Below, one piece after another: positions 55,522-64,000 of a DNA stretch of 64,000 nucleotides. The notes under the pieces are model-generated. The model did no database searches, was not told the DNA's origin, and worked only from the letters and a program-made list of their open reading frames with translations. Source of the stretch: Colwellia sp. PAMC 21821 (GTDB lineage: Bacteria; Pseudomonadota; Gammaproteobacteria; Enterobacterales; Alteromonadaceae); the NCBI RefSeq assembly GCF_002077175.1, contig NZ_CP014943.1:186001-250000 (forward strand), read 5' to 3'. Position 1 is the first letter of the stretch, and each line of letters begins with the position of its first letter. The translations under genes and the position numbers were made by a program.

Positions 55522-56124
55522 TTAAGGGCGTTTAAGCTCTACATTGTTAGTCGTAAAGCTGAAATAATCACCGCCCATTTTCCCGACCGATTCAATTAAT
55601 TTTTGATCTATATTACCGTCGTTGTACAAGTCATCTCGCACATAAACAAACTTTACATCCAAAAGAATAACCGTGCCTCCTGTCGCTAAGTCACTCACTG
55701 GGATTACTTCTCTTAAGCTGCACTCGTAACGAATTGGAGCATCTTTAACTGAACGAGGTTGCACTTTATAACTTGCGCAACTTTCAACGTCTGCGAAATC
55801 GAATTCACTTTCATCATTCGTCAGGCTTGCACTGGTTTGGTTCATTTTTTCTAATAAAGCGGAGTTAACAATATTGACGACACATTCCCCCGTTTCAATT
55901 AAATTTTGTAAGGTATCTTTATCAATGCCACTTCTGGGTGTTACTTGTGTATAAAGCAACACAGGAGGATTACAACTTGCCACCGTGAAAAATGAATAAG
56001 GTGCTAAATTATCAATATCATCGTGTGAACGGGTACTGATCCATGCGATGGGCCTAGGAGTTACCCCTCCATTTAAGAGGCGATATTTTTCTTGGTTTTC
56101 TAGTATTGAAACATCAAAAATCAT
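55522..56124 (-). CDS. Flavin reductase-like FMN-binding protein
   Basis: A 200-residue split-barrel flavoprotein. The segments RLLNGGVTPRPIAWISTRS and NLAPYSFFTVASCNPPVLLYTQV form the FMN-binding signature of the flavin-reductase-like domain. Related proteins supply reduced flavin to oxygenases or act as oxidoreductases of unknown substrate. It has no partner oxygenase next to it; the nearest flavin enzyme in the region is the NMO-like protein, 9 kb away. An AAGAGA-like ribosome site precedes the ATG. Confidence 0.85.
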   Translation of the reverse strand: MIFDVSILENQEKYRLLNGGVTPRPIAWISTRSHDDIDNLAPYSFFTVASCNPPVLLYTQVTPRSGIDKDTLQNLIETGECVVNIVNSALLEKMNQTSASLTNDESEFDFADVESCASYKVQPRSVKDAPIRYECSLREVIPVSDLATGGTVILLDVKFVYVRDDLYNDGNIDQKLIESVGKMGGDYFSFTTNNVELKRP

Positions 56125-56262
56125 CTATTTTCATCTCTTCGTGCTAAGTTTTTACTGCAAATACGCAAGTATCATTTACAGCTAAAGAGCTGCCCATAGA
56201 TTGAATATGCGAAGTAAGTCTAAAACCTGCAAACTTATGTAGTCACACTTTAAATATTCAGG

Positions 56263-56825
56263 CTAATCGCGCTTGTACAAAGACTCAATCGTACTTGATT
56301 CTATCGTGTGTAGATTTATCATGTATCCAGCTAATGCGCCAGAAGCGTTCTTGGGTAATTCAATCTTTTCAACTGACAACGCATGAATGGTAAAACGATA
56401 GTGATGCAAACCATCACCTTTAGGGGGCAAGCGCCACTAAAAGCTGGGATACTGAAATCATTTTCTATTTGAGTACTTCCGATTGGTGTACTACTATTTT
56501 TATTACTTCCCGCGCCGGTTGGTATTTCCATCACGGTTATTGGTATGTTTATTACCTGCCAATGCCACCAACCACTGCCTGAATACGTATCGGGATCATA
56601 AGCTGTAATGGCAAAGCTTTTGGTGCCTTTAGGTGCGTCGGACCATTTAAGGTGTGGCGACAAGTCTCCTCCTGAACAATTATAGCCATTGAATTCATGT
56701 ACCTTTGACATAAATTCACCCTGTTTAATATCCTGACTGGTTAATGTTAGCGGTGCTGAAAATACCGATACACAAACGCTTAGAGATAGAGATAAAACTA
56801 AAAGTAATTTAAGTTTACTAAACAT
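56263..56825 (-). pseudogene. YbhB/YbcL-family (PEBP-like) protein, frameshifted
   Basis: A secreted PEBP/Raf-kinase-inhibitor-like protein. The N-terminal signal peptide (LLLVLSLSLSVCVSVFSA) is followed by FNGYNCSGGDLSPHLKWSDAPKGTKSFAITAYDPD and a WWHWQVINIP block. The uninterrupted frame stops at 56331, but after the block FSGACP the expected sequence continues in the next frame as KGDGLHHYRFTIHAL and AGYMINLHTIESSTIESLY, to a stop at 56263. The break is at a run of five G (plus strand, near 56413); a sixth would restore 187 residues. It is either a true mutation or a homopolymer sequencing error. Confidence 0.85.
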
Positions 56826-56932
56826 ATTAACCCTTATTTATTTTTATATAATTTGCTGAACAACGCCATAAAAGGCCTATTTTTCTTCTACACGTTTCTG
56901 TGTCCGGGGCATTTCGTACTTCCCGTACATAA

Positions 56933-56962
56933 AAAATCCGATGATTTTAGCCATCGGATTTT
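56933..56962 (-). terminator. Terminator after the second TonB receptor
   Basis: An 11-bp stem, AAAATCCGATG (56933-56943) with CATCGGATTTT (56952-56962), around an 8-base loop; T-runs follow on both strands. Confidence 0.88.
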
Positions 56963-57043
56963 GAACTCATCAGTCAACAAAACCAGCATTAATACCTTGT
57001 CAGCATTAGCGTATGACTTAACTTTGTTTTCTCATTTTAATGA

Positions 57044-59857
57044 TTATTCACCAAATTTATGCACAACACTTATTTTAAATGTACGACCTAAAGGATTATG
57101 TGTAAATGGGTCATAGTTTAAATCTAAACGAGCAAAAGGAGGCTCTTCATCCGTTAAATTACTTACCGTTAAATTAACCTTAGTTTGGTCTTCATTAAAG
57201 ATATAGTTATAGCTTAAATCAAGCTGTACTTGGCTATCAATGACTTGACCTCGAGTGTTAGTAGTAAATAACGAATCTCGCTCATCTTTATAATCACTCA
57301 CATAATAAGCAGATAAGCTAATATTGTGATTATCGAAATCGAAGCTATTGATCATGGTCGCTTTATACTTGGGTATTGGACGATTAGAGTTAGTATTATT
57401 TAGGAAACCAGCTGCGTCAAACGCTTCTGATAAATCATCACCAGCCACTTTATATTCGGCGGTATACGTTCCATTCATGTCCAAGGTCCAATAATCGGTA
57501 ACATTTAAGCGTAATTGAACATCAATACCACTTGTTTTAACATCAGCGCCATTGATTATTTTAGTTTCAATACGTTCAACTGTATTTGCGTTACCTGGCT
57601 CTGTCCATTGCACTTGATCAACATAAGGTTGTTTACCGGCAACTGCTGCAGCTAATACTGCATTATAGTTTTCAACAATGATTGGGTCACTGAGATCAAA
57701 TGACCAAAAATCAACGGTTGCGAACAAGCGATCACCCCAAAATTCACCAATTACACCAAAGTTTAGTGCAACAGCAGACTCAGGTGCTAAGGCATCATTA
57801 CCTTGGGTATCAACCGCTTTAAAAGCGGCAGGAGCCCCAACATAAGAAAGCGTTGTATTACTACCTTCTAGTTGGTTAAGTGTTGGTCCTCTAAAGGTCG
57901 TACTGGCAGAGCCTCGTAATGAGAAGTTATCATTAATGGTATATTGCGCTGATACTTTTGGATCTAAAGTATCACCAACTTCTCCGCCATAATCTTCATA
58001 GCGTAAAGCAATTTGCATTTTTAAATCATCTGTTACGGGTAAGGCTAATTCACTAAATAAAGCATAAATACTTTGTGATGAATCTTGATTTAGCTCACCA
58101 CTACGAAAATGAAAAACACCCGTTGGGTTTGCACAATCGGTTGCTCCAAGGACTGGACATGGGTTTATCGCTAAATTCCCAAGGTCATTAACTTCATTTG
58201 AAAAAGACTCATAACGATATTGAGCGCCAACAGCAAACTCAACAATACCACCATCTAATTCAATATCTAAGTCACCTGACAGTAAGCCATCAAGCACAAG
58301 TAATTCAGTTTCTTTTTGTGAAGTTCTTGTTCCAGAAACATAATCTAACACCTCTTGCGTGTTAGCTAGTTCAGCTTTATAGTTTGGATTAGTCGCGCCA
58401 TTAGAAGCCGATGTTTCAATGCCGTTCGAGAATGGATTAAAATACAAACAGCCGTTTGCACCTGGCACACCCGCTTCCATATCACAATTATCGCCACCAT
58501 AACCAAGTAAGGCATTTTTCAATGGTACGATTAAGGTATCGGGATTGCTGCGATAATCAAGTTTGGAATTTGAATAAGCAAAACCTGTTTCCCAGTTATA
58601 GCCATTATCAAATTTGCCTTCAAGGTCAGCTGCAATTCTATAAGTTTTATAATCTAAACCACCTTCACTTGACGGCCCTGTAACACCTACAGTTCGACCA
58701 ATATAAGCAACACGGTTTAACGACGGATGAGGCGCACTAGCAAATTCTGGATTGCTTGCGACTAAGTCTTGCCATGCCGGATGATAGGTTGGTACATAGC
58801 GGTCTGAAAAATCAACTAATTTTTGTGGTGGATAAGACGGAGAGCCATAAGTGGTTGGTACTTCAGTTTCTGAATACAACACTTCAACATGTAGATTAAC
58901 GTCATTTTTAAAATCATGATTTAATTCACTAAAAACTTTTAAGTGAGTATCACCATCATTTAACGCTGAGAATGGCGTATATTGAAATCGACATAAACCC
59001 GCTTTCGTTCCGCCTAATAATTCACAACCCGGGTCTAATAAATATTTAGGTTGTGCATTATCACCCAGCCAAGCCGCATTAAATATCGATGGTGGATTAC
59101 CAATTGATGACCAGCCACCTTGTGGATTAGTGGCAAAATCTTGTACCGCCCAATCTTTATCCGCTGTGCTTATGGTATTGGTTTTATCATAGCTTACAGA
59201 AGTTACCCAGTGAGTATCATCATTGCCCAGCCCATAGATTAAACCTAAACCATAGTCGCCATCACTATCTTGCAAATTTTTATAGTCAGCTTTTATCTCT
59301 AAACCTTCAAAATCACCTCGGGTTGTAAAGTTAACGACACCTGCAATGGCATCAGAACCATATATCGCCGCTGCACCTTCTTTTAACATGTCTACACGTT
59401 TAACTGCCATTGATGGTATGTCTTGAGTGTTAACATAAAGCATTTGTTGGTCAACAATAGAGTAGGGATTGAATGTATGTCTTTTACCATTAATTAACAC
59501 TAATGTTCGACCTGCCCCTAATCCTCTCAAGTTGATGTTGGAAGTACCTTCTGTGCCGTTAGAGCCGTATTGATTGGAGTTACCTTGAATACCAGAGCTA
59601 ATTGACAATTTTTGTGTCATTTCAACAATTGATGGAGAACCTATTTTTTCTAAATCAGCTCTGCTAATGGTTTGTACAGGTGCTGAAGTTTCAAGTGCTG
59701 AGCCTTTTAAATGAGAACCAATAATTTGAATTTTTTCAATATCTTTTGCATTTGTATTTTTTACTTCTTCGGCATATAAAGTACTGCTGCCCATCAACCC
59801 AAGCACTGCACTAATGGCGATTGTTATGGCGTTTTGTTTTAATCTGGTATTTTTCAT
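57044..59857 (-). CDS. TonB-dependent outer-membrane receptor
   Basis: A 937-residue receptor. Residues 1-29 are a signal peptide (ITIAISAVLGLMGSSTLYA), followed by a TonB-box-like IEKIQIIGSHL, the plug (VQTISRADLEKIGSPSIVEMTQKL, NINLRGLGAGRTLVLINGKRHTF, VKRVDMLKEGAAAIYGSDAIAGVVNF) and a beta-barrel with the terminal block LGRTFKISVVHKFGE. The plug is of the large class used for varied organic ligands. It is divergent from the acyl-CoA dehydrogenase operon; two IclR-like sites lie between them. This suggests import of the same hydrophobic acid that the operon degrades, which is inference. Confidence 0.93.
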   Translation of the reverse strand: MKNTRLKQNAITIAISAVLGLMGSSTLYAEEVKNTNAKDIEKIQIIGSHLKGSALETSAPVQTISRADLEKIGSPSIVEMTQKLSISSGIQGNSNQYGSNGTEGTSNINLRGLGAGRTLVLINGKRHTFNPYSIVDQQMLYVNTQDIPSMAVKRVDMLKEGAAAIYGSDAIAGVVNFTTRGDFEGLEIKADYKNLQDSDGDYGLGLIYGLGNDDTHWVTSVSYDKTNTISTADKDWAVQDFATNPQGGWSSIGNPPSIFNAAWLGDNAQPKYLLDPGCELLGGTKAGLCRFQYTPFSALNDGDTHLKVFSELNHDFKNDVNLHVEVLYSETEVPTTYGSPSYPPQKLVDFSDRYVPTYHPAWQDLVASNPEFASAPHPSLNRVAYIGRTVGVTGPSSEGGLDYKTYRIAADLEGKFDNGYNWETGFAYSNSKLDYRSNPDTLIVPLKNALLGYGGDNCDMEAGVPGANGCLYFNPFSNGIETSASNGATNPNYKAELANTQEVLDYVSGTRTSQKETELLVLDGLLSGDLDIELDGGIVEFAVGAQYRYESFSNEVNDLGNLAINPCPVLGATDCANPTGVFHFRSGELNQDSSQSIYALFSELALPVTDDLKMQIALRYEDYGGEVGDTLDPKVSAQYTINDNFSLRGSASTTFRGPTLNQLEGSNTTLSYVGAPAAFKAVDTQGNDALAPESAVALNFGVIGEFWGDRLFATVDFWSFDLSDPIIVENYNAVLAAAVAGKQPYVDQVQWTEPGNANTVERIETKIINGADVKTSGIDVQLRLNVTDYWTLDMNGTYTAEYKVAGDDLSEAFDAAGFLNNTNSNRPIPKYKATMINSFDFDNHNISLSAYYVSDYKDERDSLFTTNTRGQVIDSQVQLDLSYNYIFNEDQTKVNLTVSNLTDEEPPFARLDLNYDPFTHNPLGRTFKISVVHKFGE

Positions 59858-60034
59858 CTGCTTCCCCGTTATTCACTTTGTTTTATTATGGTTTTAATAT
59901 TTTCAATTAACGGCTATTTGATAACTGCCCAATAACCTTTAATTATTCTGTAAACTGCGATAAATCTCCGCCAGTATTTTGGTTGTAAAGTAACAATAAA
60001 TTCGCACACTAATAAATAAATCCAACTGATACTA

Positions 60035-60051
60035 GTTCTGCCTAGCGGAAT
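60035..60051. promoter_or_regulatory. IclR-type site 4, TonB-receptor side
   Basis: GTTCT-GCCTAGC-GGAAT fits the RTTCY-N7-GRWAY dyad. It is 178 bases upstream of the TonB-receptor start within the 396-bp divergent region. Confidence 0.6.
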
Positions 60052-60209
60052 ATGCAAGTACTTTATTTAACCAATCGTTCCACTAATTGAGTTTTAACTA
60101 AACATCAACAAAGTTTATTTGGAGTAAAAAATAAATCTGCGTTTATTCTTTATTCAGTGAGTATCGAGGTATTAGTTATAATTACATCTTGATATTATAT
60201 TAACCATGT

Positions 60210-60226
60210 GTTCCACTGTGCGGAAT
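60210..60226. promoter_or_regulatory. IclR-type site 5, acyl-CoA dehydrogenase side
   Basis: GTTCC-ACTGTGC-GGAAT fits the same dyad and ends 28 bases before the ATG at 60254. If translation began at the upstream ATG (60206) the site would be inside the gene, which argues for the later start. Confidence 0.6.
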
Positions 60227-60253
60227 ATAAAGATTTTATGTAGGTGGTTATTA

Positions 60254-61405
60254 ATGATTCGAGATAAAGAAATGTTGGATCAATTTCTCAACAGTATTTC
60301 AAAATTTGTTAGAGAGCGTTTAGTCCCTGCGGAAAATGAAGTAGCTGAAAATGACGCTATACCCGATGATATTGTGCAAGAAATGAAAGCTATGGGCTTG
60401 TTTGGTATGACCATTCCTGAAGAGTATGATGGCTTAGGTCTGACTATGGAGGAAGAAGCGCTTGTCGCCATTGAGTTAGGTAGAACTTCACCGGCTTTTC
60501 GCTCGCTCATTGGGACTAACAATGGCATTGGCTCTGCAGCGATTGTATTCGACGGAACAGACGAACAAAAGCGAACCTACTTGCCTAAATATGCTACTGG
60601 TGAACTAATCGGATCTTTTTGCTTAACAGAGCCAGACGTTGGCTCTGACGCCTCGGCAGTAAAAACCACGGCAATAAAACATGGTGATGAGTATATTATT
60701 AATGGCACCAAGCGTTTTATAACGAATGCACCACGAGCGGGCACTTTTACCGTAATGGCTCGAACTGATTTATCAATTAAAGGGGCTAAGGGTATATCTG
60801 CCTTTATTGTAGATGCATCTACGCCGGGCATTACACTGGGTGCTAAAGATAAAAAAATGGGTCAGCAAGGCTCACATACCTGTGACGTTATTTTTGAAAA
60901 TTGTCATGTCCCGGCCAAAAATATTATTGGTGGTGTCGAAGGAAAAGGCTTTATAACGTCAATGAAAGTATTAGACAGAGGCAGATTACATATTTCAGCC
61001 TTAAGTGTCGGCATTGCTGAACGTTTAATTGACGATGCATTAAGGTATGCAATAGACAGAAAGCAATTTGGAAAACCCATTTCCGAGCACCAAATGATTC
61101 AAGTGATGTTAGCAGACAGTAAAGCAGAAGCTTATGCCGCTAAATGTATGGTACTTGATGCCGCAAGACAAAAAGATTTAGGCAAAAAAATTAGCACTGA
61201 AGCCTCTTGCTGTAAGTTATTTGCCACAGAAATGGTTGGACGAGTAGCAGACAAAGCCGTTCAAATTCATGGTGGTGCAGGCTATATTTCAGAATACGCA
61301 GTAGAAAGGCTTTATCGTGACGTTAGATTATTTAGGTTATACGAAGGCACAACACAGATTCAACAAATGATTATTGCCAAAAACATGATCAGAGACATCC
61401 AATAA
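60254..61405 (+). CDS. Acyl-CoA dehydrogenase, catalytic-Glu type
   Basis: FAD acyl-CoA dehydrogenase of 383 residues. Typical blocks are MKAMGLFGMTIPEEYDGLGL, GSFCLTEPDVGSDASAVKTTA, DRKQFGKPISEHQMIQ, QIHGGAGYISEYAVERLYRD and the terminal RLYEGTTQIQQ with the catalytic base Glu364. I use ATG 60254, with GGTGG upstream, instead of ATG 60206. Two further dehydrogenases follow on the same strand after 26 and 20 bp, so the three form an operon. The substrate chain is unknown. Confidence 0.9.
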   Translation: MIRDKEMLDQFLNSISKFVRERLVPAENEVAENDAIPDDIVQEMKAMGLFGMTIPEEYDGLGLTMEEEALVAIELGRTSPAFRSLIGTNNGIGSAAIVFDGTDEQKRTYLPKYATGELIGSFCLTEPDVGSDASAVKTTAIKHGDEYIINGTKRFITNAPRAGTFTVMARTDLSIKGAKGISAFIVDASTPGITLGAKDKKMGQQGSHTCDVIFENCHVPAKNIIGGVEGKGFITSMKVLDRGRLHISALSVGIAERLIDDALRYAIDRKQFGKPISEHQMIQVMLADSKAEAYAAKCMVLDAARQKDLGKKISTEASCCKLFATEMVGRVADKAVQIHGGAGYISEYAVERLYRDVRLFRLYEGTTQIQQMIIAKNMIRDIQ

Positions 61406-61431
61406 ATTAAGACCAACGAAGGATTTGCACA

Positions 61432-62631
61432 ATGAATTTAAACTTTACCGACCAAGAAAAAGACTTTCAACAAGAAGTGCATCAATTTTTGCAAGAAAAA
61501 TTGCCAAAAAATATCGCTCAAAAAACTAAAAATTCAATACATTTATCAAAAGAAGAATGTATTGAATGGCAACAAATACTGCATAAACAAGGTTGGTCAG
61601 CACTTAATTGGCCTGTTGAGCACGGCGGAACCGGTTGGACACCAACGCAAAAGTATATTTTTGCTAATGAATGCGCTAAAGCCGGTGGCCCAGATGTGAT
61701 CCCTTTTGGATTAAAAATGGTTGCACCTGTTATTTATACCTTTGGTAATGAAGAACAAAAACAACGTTTTTTGCCTGATATATTAGCCAGTAATGTTTGG
61801 TGGTGTCAGGGGTATTCAGAACCTGGCGCAGGTTCTGATCTTGCGTCGGTTAGAACAACAGCGGTAAAAGATGGCGATGAATATGTTGTTAACGGCACTA
61901 AAACATGGACGACACTTGGGCAACATGCTGACTGGATATTCTGCTTAGTTAGAACAGGAGAGCCTAGCACGAAAAATCAAGAAGCGATCAGTTTCCTGTT
62001 AATCAACATGAACGACCCTAAAATTACTGTATCACCCATTATTACTATTGATGGTCGACATGAAGTTAATGAAGTTCATTTTGATAATGCGCGAGTACCT
62101 ACTGAAAATCTTATCGGCGTGGAAGGCAAAGGTTGGACATACGCTAAAGTCCTATTAACACATGAACGAACAGGTATTGCTCGAGTCGCTATTTCCAAAG
62201 ATCGCCTAGTGCAATTAAAAGCCTTGGCTCAAACATCTCCAGATGGAGATAACAAACTGATTGATGACGCTATTTTTGCGCAAAAAGTCGCGCAAGTAGA
62301 AATAGACTTATTAGCCTTGGAATATACTGAATTACGCACCCTTTCAGCTATCAGTACCGGCCAAGCACCGGGGCCAGAATCTTCAATATTAAAAATTGTT
62401 GGCACCCAAGTTATTCAGGCAATAGACGAGTTGTACGTGGAAGCTGCTGGGTACTACGCAATGCCATATGTTCCAGATCAATTCAATGATGACTTTGACG
62501 GGCAAAGCATTGGTCCTGATATGGCAACGAATAGTTCATTACGTTACTTTAATAATCGAAAAGCATCTATTTACGGTGGCAGTAACGAAATTCAAACTAA
62601 CATTATCAGCAAAGCCGTTTTAGGCCTTTAA
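61432..62631 (+). CDS. Acyl-CoA dehydrogenase, large-subunit type (PimC/FadE-like)
   Basis: A 399-residue dehydrogenase with FTDQEKDFQQEVHQFLQEKLP, WPVEHGGTGWTP, CQGYSEPGAGSDLASVRTTA and a terminal KASIYGGSNEIQTNII. The usual YEGT catalytic Glu is Gly here, as in members where the base is elsewhere or in a partner subunit. It resembles pimeloyl-CoA dehydrogenase large subunits and the paired dehydrogenases of steroid and alicyclic acid degradation. It is 20 bp upstream of a second, smaller dehydrogenase, so a two-subunit enzyme is likely. Confidence 0.88.
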   Translation: MNLNFTDQEKDFQQEVHQFLQEKLPKNIAQKTKNSIHLSKEECIEWQQILHKQGWSALNWPVEHGGTGWTPTQKYIFANECAKAGGPDVIPFGLKMVAPVIYTFGNEEQKQRFLPDILASNVWWCQGYSEPGAGSDLASVRTTAVKDGDEYVVNGTKTWTTLGQHADWIFCLVRTGEPSTKNQEAISFLLINMNDPKITVSPIITIDGRHEVNEVHFDNARVPTENLIGVEGKGWTYAKVLLTHERTGIARVAISKDRLVQLKALAQTSPDGDNKLIDDAIFAQKVAQVEIDLLALEYTELRTLSAISTGQAPGPESSILKIVGTQVIQAIDELYVEAAGYYAMPYVPDQFNDDFDGQSIGPDMATNSSLRYFNNRKASIYGGSNEIQTNIISKAVLGL

Positions 62632-62651
62632 ATTAGCATTAGGAGTTTACA

Positions 62652-63773
62652 ATGGACTTTTCGTTAAATAGCGAACAACAAATGATTCAAGACAGTGTAT
62701 CGAAATTTATTCTAAACGATTACGATTTTGAAACACGCAGAAAAATACTCGAAACTAACACAGGTTATAGTCAAGAAAATTGGCGCTTATTTGCCGAACT
62801 TGGCTGGTTAATGCTACCATTTACCGAAGAGGATGGCGGTTTAGGGGGTTCTATGGTCGACCTTATGCTGGTCATGGAAGAGTTTGGCAAAGGTATGGTC
62901 GTTGAACCATTTCTAGCAACTGCTGTTATGTCGGGTGGTTTAATTGCCTTGGCGGGTAATCAAGCACAAAAAGACGACTACTTACCAAGAATAATGGCAG
63001 GTGAACTGCAAATGGCTTTTGCCTATGCTGAGCCACAAAGCCGTTATCATTTAAATAACGTGAAATGTAGCGCTAGCGAAAGCAATGGTGAATTTGTTAT
63101 TACAGGTCATAAGTCTGTGGTGTTAAACGGTAACCATGCCGATACTTTAATCGTTGCCGCGCGCACTTCAGGTGCCACAAATGACAACAATGGCATCAGT
63201 TTATTCCTTGTTGATGCCAATCACCCAAGTGTTAAACGTGAAGGTTATGCCAATGTTGACGGACACCAAGCCGCCGACATATGGTTTGATAAGACCCCGA
63301 CCCTTAGCTTGTTAGGTGAACAAGACAATGCCTTGCCAGTCATTAACAATATTATCGACAAAGCCACACTCGCCATTTGCGCCGAAGCCGTTGGTGCCAT
63401 GCAAATAGCCAATGAACGCACAGTTGAATATGCAAAAACACGTAAACAGTTTGGTCGTACTATTGGAACTTTCCAAGCACTGCAACATCGACTAGTTAAT
63501 ATGTTTATCGAGCACCAACAAGCTAAATCTATCCTGTTAATGGCTGTATTAATAATGGATAGCAATAATGGCCAAGATGCCAAAGCATTGTCGGCGGCGA
63601 AAAGTCGAATTGGTAAAGCGGCAAACTTAGTGGGCCGTGAAGCAGTACAATTGCATGGTGCTATAGGCATGACTGATGAACTTGATGTGGGTCATATATT
63701 TAAACGATTAACTACCATACAATTTTTGTTTGGTAGTACTGATATTCATACCAAACGTTTTGCATCTTTATAA
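62652..63773 (+). CDS. Acyl-CoA dehydrogenase, small-subunit type (PimD-like)
   Basis: A 373-residue dehydrogenase of the divergent class that pairs with a larger one. Seen are SEQQMIQDSVSKFILNDYDFETRR, WLMLPFTEEDGGLGGS, FAYAEPQSRYHLNN (replacing the usual TEP-GSD flavin block), TRKQFGRTIGTFQALQHRL and AVQLHGAIGMTDELDVGHIFKRL. The C-terminus reads FLFGSTDIHTKRF, without a catalytic Glu. It begins 20 bp after the large-subunit-type gene and ends before a strong terminator, closing the operon. Confidence 0.88.
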   Translation: MDFSLNSEQQMIQDSVSKFILNDYDFETRRKILETNTGYSQENWRLFAELGWLMLPFTEEDGGLGGSMVDLMLVMEEFGKGMVVEPFLATAVMSGGLIALAGNQAQKDDYLPRIMAGELQMAFAYAEPQSRYHLNNVKCSASESNGEFVITGHKSVVLNGNHADTLIVAARTSGATNDNNGISLFLVDANHPSVKREGYANVDGHQAADIWFDKTPTLSLLGEQDNALPVINNIIDKATLAICAEAVGAMQIANERTVEYAKTRKQFGRTIGTFQALQHRLVNMFIEHQQAKSILLMAVLIMDSNNGQDAKALSAAKSRIGKAANLVGREAVQLHGAIGMTDELDVGHIFKRLTTIQFLFGSTDIHTKRFASL

Positions 63774-63797
63774 CCCATTAATTAGTAATACCTCATA

Positions 63798-63839
63798 AAA
63801 AATGCCTTGAATTGATTCAGTACAATTCAAGGCATTTTT
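63798..63839. terminator. Strong terminator after the dehydrogenase operon
   Basis: A 17-bp perfect stem (63798-63814 with 63823-63839) around an 8-base loop, ending in a T-run. It can work on both strands. No gene is visible from here to the window end. Confidence 0.92.
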
Positions 63840-64000
63840 ATTTGCGATATAAAATAGCCAAAATTAGTTAACCTGTAAGAAATTAACGCTATCGATAGCT
63901 TCGAGAAGCCGCCTATTTCATTGTATTCAAATTAGTAAAATTGATATTAAAACCAAGTCATAGATGTAAAGATAATCTATCTTTATAATTTAATGCATGC

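Noticed and set aside
63245..63670. A 141-codon frame opposite the last acyl-CoA dehydrogenase
   Set aside because: It is antisense to a complete dehydrogenase and has no own signal or motif.

Overview
The window looks like chromosome of a marine, AT-rich gammaproteobacterium of the Alteromonadales, most likely Colwelliaceae (Colwellia/Thalassotalea type). This rests on the low GC, the glycogen gene order, the TonB-receptor/tryptophan-halogenase/SapC trio and the abundance of TonB receptors. It is an inference from gene content, not a database match. No rRNA, tRNA or CRISPR array was seen.

Region 1 (1-8.5 kb) is glycogen and maltodextrin metabolism: glgX-glgP-glgC on the minus strand (glgC cut by the window edge), a small free-standing CBM48 protein, and divergent malQ.

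Region 2 (8.5-38 kb) is galactose and galactoside use with a glycerol insert. A FadR-type regulator faces a De Ley-Doudoroff-like operon (aldose dehydrogenase, dgoK, dgoA, lactonase) that lacks a galactonate dehydratase. Next come galM, alpha-galactosidase (GH36), beta-galactosidase (GH42), a sodium/sugar symporter and an outer-membrane TonB receptor with halogenase-like and SapC proteins. glpK, glpR and glpD follow. A complete IS110-family element sits inside an older repeat, then the Leloir operon galE-galT-galK with a Gfo/Idh oxidoreductase, and a secreted alpha/beta hydrolase. Galactosides probably enter through the TonB receptor and symporter, are split in the cytoplasm, and galactose is then used by the Leloir and possibly the oxidative route. 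A nearly identical 21-bp motif precedes galM and galE, with weaker copies before the GH42 gene and the TonB receptor.

Region 3 (38-64 kb) is a CoA-thioester catabolic region: glutaryl-CoA dehydrogenase, a TRAP transporter, an IclR regulator, two hotdog thioesterases, enoyl-CoA hydratase, a nitronate-monooxygenase-like flavoprotein, a fused hydratase/3-hydroxyacyl-CoA dehydrogenase, thiolase, acyl-CoA synthetase, an unidentified membrane transporter, a periplasmic catalase-like peroxidase, a flavin reductase-like protein, a frameshifted YbhB-like gene, a second TonB receptor and three acyl-CoA dehydrogenases. Five 17-bp sites of the form RTTCY-N7-GRWAY lie only in promoter regions of this part: before the TRAP genes, before the synthetase operon, before the membrane transporter, and twice between the TonB receptor and the dehydrogenases. 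With the IclR gene in the middle, this suggests a dispersed IclR regulon for uptake and beta-oxidation of an unidentified organic acid. It is the most interesting candidate system in the window.
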